Origin: Gemmatimonadaceae bacterium
GTDB taxonomy: Bacteria > Gemmatimonadota > Gemmatimonadetes > Gemmatimonadales > Gemmatimonadaceae
NCBI GenBank assembly: GCA_037721215.1
Contig: JBBJNV010000011.1
Span: 1-64,000, forward strand
Reading direction: 5' to 3'
DNA: 64,000 bases
Position numbers and translations under genes: made by a program. Of this stretch, positions 54,781 through 62,296 are shown piece by piece. Below the pieces are notes generated by a model. The model saw only the letters and a list, made by a program, of their open reading frames with translations. It made no database searches and had not been told where the DNA came from. Each line of letters begins with the position of its first letter. Within the stretch, counting starts at the first letter, position 1.

Positions 54781-56379
54781 CTACTTCAGCGCCCGCACCA
54801 GCACCACGCCGTCCAGCCGCTCGAGCGGGGTCGCGCCGAGAGCGGCGGCCACCGTCGGCGCGAGATCCACCGTTCTGACAAATTCGCTGTAACGCCCCGC
54901 CCGGAACGCAGGCCCGTAAAAAATCAACGGAACGTGGGTATCGTAATCGTATGGGGACCCATGCGATGCGGTGATCGTACTGAATAACGTCATCGGCGTC
55001 TGCGTCACGACGAGCTCGACCCCGGCGTCCGGCGGAAACTGATGCGCCCATCGCCGGGCGGTGACATTCCGTATCGTGTCCGACTTCAACAGGTCCGCGA
55101 ATCGATCGACCCGCGCCACACCGGGGGTTGCCCGGATTACCTTCGCGAATTCTGCAAGGACATCGTCCGCGGTGCGACGGCCGCTCGCGAACGCGGCCCG
55201 GTTGGCCGTGATGATCTGCTGGTCGACGGTGATCGCCATTGTGTCGACTCCGGCGTTGCGCAACGTCGCCCGAAGACCGGGAACGAGCGAAAGCATGTTG
55301 ACCCGCGCCGGCGGCGGTCGCGTGCTGTCCGCCGCGAGCTCGGGGATTCTGCCTACCCCGTGATCCCCCGTCAGCACCACCAGAACCCGCGTCGGGTCCC
55401 TCAGTTTATAGAGCGAGTCGAGGAAGGCGCCAACTGCGCGGTCGAGGCGCAGTGCCTGATCGTGAACCTCACGCGAGTCAGGCCCATATCGATGGCCGAT
55501 CAGATCGGTTGCCGACAACGACACTGCCATGACGTCGGTGTGCTGTCCCTTCCCTATCGACAACGCCTCGAGACCGTTCAGCGCGAAGGCCAGCACAAGG
55601 TCGTCCATCCATGGAGTGGACCGCACTTCGCTGGCGGCGATGGCACTATCAGCCGAGAGACGATGTGGAAAGACGATGTCCGCGCCTCCGCCCTCGAAGA
55701 CCACGCTGTCCCGTTCGCTGTAAGCGTTGCTCTCGAGAAGGAGCTCCCAGCTGTGCCCCGCGTAGCGCTGCGCGAGCCTGCGCGCGTTGAACCTGTTCAC
55801 CCACTGCGGCAGCGAGTCCGCATAATAGGCGCTGGTCGTGAAGCGACCGTCCGGCACATACCAGTACACCTGCTCGGCCAGCCTGCCGATCGGCAGGATT
55901 GCGCCGCGGTCCTTCAGCGAGACTGAGAACGCCCGCGACTGCGGAGTGCGCGCTTTCAGCCAGTCGATCAGCGTCGTCCCGCGAAACTGCCTCGGCGAAG
56001 CACCTGGTTGATCTGCGCTGCCAAGGGTGCGCGCGGTGTTGTCGAAGACCCCGGCCCGGTTCGCGGTGATGCCAGTGCTCCGGGGAAAGCGACCCGCCAG
56101 AAGGGTCGCGTGGCCCGGCGCGGTTTCGGTTATCGCGTGATCGTGATGCGCATTCGTGAACCACGCACCGCCGCGCGACAATCGAGCGAGTCCGCCGCGC
56201 AATTGCGGTCCGAACCGGTCGATGTAATCACCGCGAAGCTGATCGACTGTTATCAGAACGACCAATGAGGGAGGGGCAAGGGGCGTCGGCGACGGCGCAT
56301 TACGCGCAGGTCGCGGCTGCGCACAGGCCATAGTTGCGGTGAATGCGCCCAACGAGAAAATCACGGGAATTGGATGCAT
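54781..56379 (-). CDS. secreted alkaline-phosphatase/phosphodiesterase-family protein (PafA-like)
   Basis: A 532-residue exported enzyme. The N-terminus has a hydrophobic segment and a lipobox-like ATMAC with Cys at about residue 19. The metal site starts at VVLITVDQLRGDYIDRF. The nucleophile Thr lies in ITETAPGHATLLAGRFP. Further metal ligands are in SATDLIGHRYGPDSREVHD, VVLTGDHGVG and DYDTHVPLIFYGP. These are the landmarks of the Thr-nucleophile phosphatases such as PafA, which hydrolyse phosphate monoesters in the periplasm. The gene stands alone, convergent with the transposase remnants and divergent from the next gene. Confidence 0.9.
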   Translation of the reverse strand: MHPIPVIFSLGAFTATMACAQPRPARNAPSPTPLAPPSLVVLITVDQLRGDYIDRFGPQLRGGLARLSRGGAWFTNAHHDHAITETAPGHATLLAGRFPRSTGITANRAGVFDNTARTLGSADQPGASPRQFRGTTLIDWLKARTPQSRAFSVSLKDRGAILPIGRLAEQVYWYVPDGRFTTSAYYADSLPQWVNRFNARRLAQRYAGHSWELLLESNAYSERDSVVFEGGGADIVFPHRLSADSAIAASEVRSTPWMDDLVLAFALNGLEALSIGKGQHTDVMAVSLSATDLIGHRYGPDSREVHDQALRLDRAVGAFLDSLYKLRDPTRVLVVLTGDHGVGRIPELAADSTRPPPARVNMLSLVPGLRATLRNAGVDTMAITVDQQIITANRAAFASGRRTADDVLAEFAKVIRATPGVARVDRFADLLKSDTIRNVTARRWAHQFPPDAGVELVVTQTPMTLFSTITASHGSPYDYDTHVPLIFYGPAFRAGRYSEFVRTVDLAPTVAAALGATPLERLDGVVLVRALK

Positions 56380-56573
56380 ACTGCAATATCCGCCCGGTCC
56401 GTGAATGCGGCAACCACTCCCTAAAGTCCATTGGCAACGCGATATTAGCGTCGCCGCCGCCGAAACTTTCGGCCTCTTGCGCCCGACAGTGAACTGCCGG
56501 TTCGCGGGTTCGGAGGCGCGGGCTGTCCGGCGCCGAACTGTTCTGGAGTGCTCCCATAACCTGGAGAGACGCC

Positions 56574-57680
56574 ATGAAAGTCCAGTCAGAGAAACGACTT
56601 CGAACGTTGGTCGCAGCGACGGCGGTTCTCACCGTGACGGTCATCGCGCCGGTCGGTTCGCCCGCCCAGGACAAACCGGTCGGCTCCGTGCCTCCGGATA
56701 AACAGAAAGCCCCTCAGCAGGTGTCCGCGTTCTTCGATTTCGAGAAGCCGCTGGACCTGATATTCACGACCAATCTTCGACAGCTTCGGGGCGATCGGGG
56801 AACGGTCCCTCCGTGGCGCGTTGCGACGCTCGGGTACACCGGCGCGGATGGGAAACCGGTCGTGGTGCCCCTGAGGGTGCGGACCCGCGGCATCTGGCGG
56901 CTGAAGAACTGCAACTTTCCGCCATTGAGACTCAACTTTGCGGCCGTCAACACCAAAGGGACGATTTTCGAAGGACTCGACAAGCCGAAGCTCACCAGCT
57001 ACTGCCAGGACAACTCCCGCTATGAGGAGTACGTGCTGCAGGAACTTCAGTTGTACCGCGTATACAGGCTGCTCACGCCGATCAGTCATCGCGCGCGTCT
57101 GACGCGCGTCACTTACACCGACAGTGCGACCGGGCGGGAAGCAACTATCCGCTCTGCTTTCATCATGGAAGACCTTTCCGTCGTCGCGGCCCGCGCTGGC
57201 GGCACCGGACTCGAGACGAAGGGTGCGCAATCCGGAGATCTCGATCCATATCACGATGCGCTGATGGGGGTGTTCGAATACTTCATCGGCAATACCGATT
57301 TTTCCATCGGCGGTCTTCACAATGCCGAGCTCGTTCAACACGCTGACGGCCGGGTTTTTCCAGTTGCATACGACTTCGATTTTTCAGGCGCGGTTAACGC
57401 ACGCTATGCAACCGTCGATCCGTCGCTCAACTCCGACCGTGTGCGGGACCGTCTGTTTCGTGGCTTCTGTGTCGACGTTGCCGAATTCAGGAAGGTGTTT
57501 GCACTCTTCAATGAGAAGAAGGCCGCCATTTACGCGCTTTACGAGGATGAAGTCGGGGCGCGCCTGCCTCGGCGGGTCGCCAGCGAAACGCTGAAATACT
57601 TCGACGAATTCTATCGGACGATCAACGACCCCCGCGCCGCAAAACGGGAGATTACCGACGCATGCAGACGGCGGGCATGA
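56574..57680 (+). CDS. secreted protein of unknown function, possibly CotH/kinase-like
   Basis: A 368-residue protein with an N-terminal hydrophobic segment ending near GSPAQDK, consistent with export. GGAGAG precedes the ATG. The conserved-looking segments are VPLRVRTRGIWRLKNCNFPP, NSRYEEYVLQELQLYRVYRL, ATIRSAFIMEDLSVVAARAG, and FEYFIGNTDFSIGGLHNAEL with FPVAYDFDFSGAVNARYA. The order RxRG, EYVLQEL, an ED pair, IGNTD/HN and YDFDFSG is reminiscent of CotH-type atypical secreted kinases. I offer this only as a lead. Confidence 0.6.
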   Translation: MKVQSEKRLRTLVAATAVLTVTVIAPVGSPAQDKPVGSVPPDKQKAPQQVSAFFDFEKPLDLIFTTNLRQLRGDRGTVPPWRVATLGYTGADGKPVVVPLRVRTRGIWRLKNCNFPPLRLNFAAVNTKGTIFEGLDKPKLTSYCQDNSRYEEYVLQELQLYRVYRLLTPISHRARLTRVTYTDSATGREATIRSAFIMEDLSVVAARAGGTGLETKGAQSGDLDPYHDALMGVFEYFIGNTDFSIGGLHNAELVQHADGRVFPVAYDFDFSGAVNARYATVDPSLNSDRVRDRLFRGFCVDVAEFRKVFALFNEKKAAIYALYEDEVGARLPRRVASETLKYFDEFYRTINDPRAAKREITDACRRRA

Positions 57681-57831
57681 AGATGGCGCCGGAGAGGCGG
57701 GCATCGGTCGTCGGTCATGGCTCACGAGGGCACCGGTAGCAGCGTCCCGGGGTAGTAACTTACTCCGACCGAAAACCTCCGTACCCTGGCATCACGGCCC
57801 GCATCGTCAGCCGATCAAAAGGAAGAACCGA

Positions 57832-59685
57832 ATGTATTTTCGATCAGGAAAGCTATTTGCCCGGAATGGCGCCCGCGCGTTGCCCCTGGCGGGGATCGCG
57901 ATCCTCGGCGCCTGCGCTACGGGGGCGAACCGGCCTGTAACATCGTCTGGCACAGTCACACAGGCGGCCGCACAGGCATACGTGGACTCGTACGCTCGCG
58001 AGTACCAGCGGCTCTATACGCAATCATCGAATGCCGAGTGGGCATCGAACACCCGCATCGTTGCCGGTGATTCTACCAATGCTACCCGGACGAGAGCCGC
58101 CAACGAGGCTTTGACACGGTTCGTGGGGAGCACTCAGAACATCACCACCATCCGGGCGTTTCTCGCGCAGCCACAGGTTCTCACCCAGCTTCAGAAGCGT
58201 TCACTGGAGGCAATGCTCTACAGTGCGGGCAACGGACCGCAAACTGTCGCGGACGTGGTGAATCGGCGCATCGCTGCCGACGCAGCGCAGACGGAAAAGC
58301 TGTACGGGTATACGTTCACCGTCGCGGGAAAGCCCATCGTACCCAATCAGATTGACTCGGTGCTTCGGGCAAGCAACAACCTCGCCGAACGACGCGCGTT
58401 CTGGGAATCATCGAAGGCGATTGGACCCACCCTGAAATCCGGGATCGTGAATCTGCGCACGCTGCGCAATCAGACCGTTCAGGCGCTCGGGTATCCGGAC
58501 TTCTTTTCGTATCAGGTGTCCGAGTACGGTCTCTCCGCCGACGACATGCTGCGCCTCACTGACAGCATGAACCGCGAGCTCAGGCCTTTGTATCGTGAGC
58601 TCCACACCTGGGCGCGCCACGAGCTTGCGAAAAAGTACAAGCAGCCGGTTCCCGATCTCATCCCCGCTGACTGGCTGCCGAACCGCTGGGGTCAGTCGTG
58701 GGCAGACCTCGTGACCGTCAAGGGATTGAATCTTGATTCTGCGTTCACAGGCAAATCCCCCGAGTGGATCGTCCGGCAGGGCGAAGAATTTTTCAAGAGC
58801 CTCGGTTTCGATGCATTGCCCGCAAGCTTCTGGGAGAAGTCGTCGTTATATGAGCTTCCGGCAAAGTCGTCTTTCAAGAAGAACACGCATGCTTCAGCGT
58901 GGCATCTCGATCTCGACAGGGACGTTCGTTCGCTGATGAGCGTCGTTCCCGATGCGGACTGGTACGGCACTTCCCACCACGAGCTGGGGCATATCTACTA
59001 TTACATGAGCTACACCCAGCCCTCCGTCCCGCTCGTTCTGCGCGGCGGCGCAAACCGTGCCTACCACGAAGGCATCGGGACACTTTTGGAGCTTGCGTCG
59101 TCGCAACGGAAATATCTGGTGAACCGCGGCGTAATATCCGGATCCTCGGCGCCTGATCCGATGCAGCAGATGCTCAAGGAAGCCCTCCAGTACGTCGTCT
59201 TCATGCCGTTTTCGACCGGCACCATGACTCGATTCGAGCATGAGCTGTACTCGAAAAATCTTCCCGCGGGGCAGTTCAACGCAAAGTGGTGGGAGCTCGC
59301 GCGAAAGTACCAGGGCATCGTTCCGCCATCGCCGCGCGGTGAACAGTTTGCGGACGCTCTCACAAAGACGCACATCAACGACGATCCGGGCCAGTACTAC
59401 GACTATGCACTTTCCCAGGCGCTTCTATTTCAACTGCATAACCACATCGCAACCAACATCCTTAAACAGGATCCGCACGACACCGATTACTTCGGCAACA
59501 GGCAGGTGGGAGACTTCCTGAAAACGTTGATGGCTCCGGGCGCCAGCCGCCCCTGGCGCGACGTGCTCAAGGAAACCACCGGCCAGGAGCTGAACGCTCA
59601 GGCGATGGTCTCGTATTTTGCGCCGCTTTACACCTGGCTCAGGGAACAGAACAAAGGCAGAAGTTACACGCTGCCGGAGATTTGA
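57832..59685 (+). CDS. M2-family (angiotensin-converting-enzyme-like) lipoprotein peptidase
   Basis: A 617-residue dipeptidyl carboxypeptidase-type zinc enzyme. The signal ends in LGACATG, giving a lipidated Cys near residue 28, and AAAAGGA precedes the ATG. The zinc motif is SHHELGHIYYYMSY (HExxH). The downstream ligand region is GANRAYHEGIGTLLELASSQ, as in ACE, where HExxH is followed by a Glu ligand in HEAIGD. FWESSKAIGPTLKSGIVNLR and NQTVQALGYPDFFSYQVSEY match the helical N-domain. Its 3' end overlaps the convergent gene by 47 nt. Confidence 0.93.
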   Translation: MYFRSGKLFARNGARALPLAGIAILGACATGANRPVTSSGTVTQAAAQAYVDSYAREYQRLYTQSSNAEWASNTRIVAGDSTNATRTRAANEALTRFVGSTQNITTIRAFLAQPQVLTQLQKRSLEAMLYSAGNGPQTVADVVNRRIAADAAQTEKLYGYTFTVAGKPIVPNQIDSVLRASNNLAERRAFWESSKAIGPTLKSGIVNLRTLRNQTVQALGYPDFFSYQVSEYGLSADDMLRLTDSMNRELRPLYRELHTWARHELAKKYKQPVPDLIPADWLPNRWGQSWADLVTVKGLNLDSAFTGKSPEWIVRQGEEFFKSLGFDALPASFWEKSSLYELPAKSSFKKNTHASAWHLDLDRDVRSLMSVVPDADWYGTSHHELGHIYYYMSYTQPSVPLVLRGGANRAYHEGIGTLLELASSQRKYLVNRGVISGSSAPDPMQQMLKEALQYVVFMPFSTGTMTRFEHELYSKNLPAGQFNAKWWELARKYQGIVPPSPRGEQFADALTKTHINDDPGQYYDYALSQALLFQLHNHIATNILKQDPHDTDYFGNRQVGDFLKTLMAPGASRPWRDVLKETTGQELNAQAMVSYFAPLYTWLREQNKGRSYTLPEI

Positions 59686-60580
59686 ACCCGGCGGCGACGC
59701 CATAGTCGAAGGATTCGGCCGGAGAGTTGTCGGTATACCGGCAACCCTCGCCTGATCTGCTGGTGCTCTTCGGGTCACGTTCCTGCGCGAGTGATAGTTT
59801 TCGCCAGATGTCCTGCCGCTGTGCAGACACCCTCGAGGTGATCCCAAGCTGGACGTGGGCAACATCCAGCGGCGTCAGTCGCATTATGCGACTCGTTGAC
59901 GGATTCATTATCGACGCCCACGCCGTCGTATGGCCGAAGCCGAGTGCGTGCACCATTTCGTGAGCTACAATTCTTGGATCGTGCAACGTTTTCTGACTTC
60001 GCAGGAAAACACGGGCGTCATACACATCGCCGCCGGAGGTCCATGTGATCAAAGTCACGCCTTCATCGCCAGCGGTCGCCTTCAGGGCAACGATGATTGC
60101 ATCCACGGGATCATCGTTCGGGCCAAGGGTGGCGGGAACGAACAATCGCATTCCGATGTCGGCTTCCATCTGACCCAGCGTCGACCAGAACGCCGCTGAG
60201 TCGCCGGCGGTGATTGCTTCGCCCTGAGCGTGTTTCAACGCCACCGGAATGGGAAACCGTGACGGATTCCATCCCACCAGGCGGCCGCGGAACGCTGGAC
60301 CCGCAGTGCGAAGAAAGCTTCCGGCAGCCCGCTTGCCGGCGCGAGCCCGCTCCAATTCTATGGGAACCCTTATACCTGCGTAAACGCCGGCGCCGATCGT
60401 CCACGCAGTGTCGCGCCCGGCCGGGTGCCCCGGGGTGGCGCTATGCTGGGGATCCGTGCCTGGCTGCGCCTCCACAACCGCCGCCCCCAACACGCAGATT
60501 GCTCCCAGCGGCCAACAGAGGCGCGCCAGGAATGTTGGAGGACGCACGTTACCGGCGGGAAAATGGCAACGCCGCGCCAT
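59639..60580 (-). CDS. secreted matrixin-like zinc metalloprotease
   Basis: A 313-residue protein with an N-terminal signal-like segment (LCWPLGAICVLGAAVVEAQ). The zinc site is RIVAHEMVHALGFGHTTAW, an HExxHxxGxxH motif, with a Met-turn candidate in ASIMNPST. This places it with metzincins of the matrixin or related type. The ATG at 60580 overlaps the upstream TonB-domain gene by 32 nt, so the two are likely co-translated. The C-terminus overlaps the M2 peptidase gene on the other strand. Confidence 0.82.
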   Translation of the reverse strand: MARRCHFPAGNVRPPTFLARLCWPLGAICVLGAAVVEAQPGTDPQHSATPGHPAGRDTAWTIGAGVYAGIRVPIELERARAGKRAAGSFLRTAGPAFRGRLVGWNPSRFPIPVALKHAQGEAITAGDSAAFWSTLGQMEADIGMRLFVPATLGPNDDPVDAIIVALKATAGDEGVTLITWTSGGDVYDARVFLRSQKTLHDPRIVAHEMVHALGFGHTTAWASIMNPSTSRIMRLTPLDVAHVQLGITSRVSAQRQDIWRKLSLAQERDPKSTSRSGEGCRYTDNSPAESFDYGVAAGFKSPAACNFCLCSVP

Positions 60581-61487
60581 GATCCAGCTTGAACTGGAAC
60601 GATTGCCGGACAATCTGCTTCACCGGACATCCGCGAATCCTGGCCGGAGCGAACTGCGCCCTCGGCAGCACTTCGAGAGCTGACCGCGCGAATTCCTGGT
60701 CGGAAAATTTGATGACCCGGATACTCTCCCCGACAGCGCGACCGCGCTCATCGACTACGAATTGGAACGATGCCTCGCCCTCTACCCCGCGGTTCCGAAG
60801 ATCCAGCGGATACTTCGGCGCCGCACCATTGGGGACCTGAGAGGCGATGTTATTCAGCAGGAAGACCGGGAGCGTCAGACGGAACAGCTCGTGCGAACCA
60901 GCGGGCGTTCGACTTACGAGATCCACATCGATATAGACACTGAGCTCCTGACCGGCGACTTCAGCGTTGCGAGTTGGAAACGCGCGGGCGGAGTCAGCAG
61001 CAAGAATGGCATGAATGACTGCCTTGTCCAGCGCCGGCGAAAGCGAACTTTGCGCGAGTCCCACTTTCTTCAGGGATCCGTCTCGCTTCCATGCAATCAT
61101 TACCTCGAGGCCGAAGCTCAGGTGGGCAGTCAGCGGCTTCGATGACTGTACGTTCGCGAACGATTCGGAGCCCGTTCCACCGTAAGCGGCAAGCTGAAAC
61201 GGCTGTGGGAGAGTCAGACGGTCTGCAATCGCGCCCATCGACAGGGCGGCGAAGCCGGTCGGCAATTTCGATGATTCCCGCCCGTCCACCCGATGCATGC
61301 GGCCAACAAAGATAAGAGTGTCTGTTCCAACCGGAGATCCCGCCGAAGCGGGACACATTGCCACCGTGTCAACCGCCGGTGACGGCATGTCGACTCGCAT
61401 CGTCTGAAGCACACCAGGCACCGTGACGCCCGTCGCAGCGAACGTCAGAACGACGCCAGTGAGCACCAACGCGAGATTGGGCATCAT
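60549..61487 (-). CDS. TonB C-terminal-domain protein
   Basis: A 312-residue protein with a signal or anchor segment (MMPNLALVLTGVVLTFAATG). The last 90 residues are a TonB-type C-terminal domain: PKYPLDLRNRGVEGEASFQF, VVDERGRAVGESIRVIKFSD and FARSALEVLPRAQFAPARIRG. The central part (about residues 100-210) contains VEVMIAWKRDGSLKKVGLAQ-like repeats of a related fold (GLAQSSLSPALDKAVIHAIL), so the protein may carry two such domains. The ATG at 61487 has GGGAG about 11 nt upstream. The overlap with the metalloprotease suggests a common role in the envelope. Confidence 0.8.
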   Translation of the reverse strand: MMPNLALVLTGVVLTFAATGVTVPGVLQTMRVDMPSPAVDTVAMCPASAGSPVGTDTLIFVGRMHRVDGRESSKLPTGFAALSMGAIADRLTLPQPFQLAAYGGTGSESFANVQSSKPLTAHLSFGLEVMIAWKRDGSLKKVGLAQSSLSPALDKAVIHAILAADSARAFPTRNAEVAGQELSVYIDVDLVSRTPAGSHELFRLTLPVFLLNNIASQVPNGAAPKYPLDLRNRGVEGEASFQFVVDERGRAVGESIRVIKFSDQEFARSALEVLPRAQFAPARIRGCPVKQIVRQSFQFKLDHGAALPFSRR

Positions 61488-61722
61488 GTTGAGGATTCTC
61501 CCTTCAGACCACTGCTGCAATACATCGTGCCACCTCGATATCCGATTCGCAATCTAGACCTCGCGCATTGCCGATCAAGCGAGGATTATCGGCGGCGTGA
61601 TTCCGGAATTTCCGCATCTGACATGGATCGGATCTCGGCATGACGTGTATAATATTCAGTACCGATGTCTGCTCGACTCCGCTGCGGTCAGCGTGGAGGA
61701 TGTCATTTTCGAAAGGAATCCC

Positions 61723-62235
61723 ATGCTTATTCGGACACTGCAACGCATATCGATTTGGTCAGGCCGAAACAGGCTGACGGCCGCCCTTGTAGCCGCTTGC
61801 CTTTTTGCGATCGCCACCTCGCCACAATCAGCGTCGGCGCAATCCGCGCAAATCAGCGGCGCCGGGCTGAGCAAGGTGGGAAAGGATACCCGGAAGCTTA
61901 CTGCCAATGCCCGTGCGACCACCGGTGCGTCGAGTGCAACCGGAGAGCTGCAGTTCATTCACAACAGCCCCGCCGGATTCTCGCGCTTTCGCGGTACCGT
62001 GAGCTGCCTCAGCACCAACGGCGGCGTCGTTCAGATCAGCGGTACAGTTGACAAGGGTGAAACCGCCGCGGGCGCGCCGCTCGATGGAAAATCCTTTGCG
62101 TTCACGATCCAGGCAGCAACCTCACCCCAGTCCTTTTCTCTGCCCAATTTCGGTGACGCTGGGTCGCTCGGCGCGTGCAGCGGCGGCAGGGGTGAAACAG
62201 TTCCGGTCACGGAGATGGGCTTCCGCACGCAGTAG
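61723..62235 (+). CDS. small secreted protein of unknown function
   Basis: A 170-residue protein from an ATG with AAAGGA upstream. An N-terminal hydrophobic region (LTAALVAACLFAIATS, ending near SASAQ) is a signal peptide. The mature part is strand-rich (SGAGLSKVGKDTRKLTANAR, ATGELQFIHNSPAGFSRFRG, GTVSCLSTNGGVVQISGTVD) with two Cys that may form a disulfide. The pattern resembles secreted proteins whose core measures a released or post-processed ligand, but no family is assigned. It is divergent from the TonB-domain gene. Confidence 0.75.
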   Translation: MLIRTLQRISIWSGRNRLTAALVAACLFAIATSPQSASAQSAQISGAGLSKVGKDTRKLTANARATTGASSATGELQFIHNSPAGFSRFRGTVSCLSTNGGVVQISGTVDKGETAAGAPLDGKSFAFTIQAATSPQSFSLPNFGDAGSLGACSGGRGETVPVTEMGFRTQ

Positions 62236-62296
62236 TCACAGCTCAGCCAGGAGTTGACCTTCGCCTGACTGATCTGTGGATTCCAGACAAGCAGCT

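Noticed and set aside
59639-59685. The 47-nt antisense overlap of the M2 peptidase and metalloprotease genes as a regulatory device
   Set aside because: Convergent overlaps of this size are common in compact genomes, and both C-termini look like ordinary trailing sequence.
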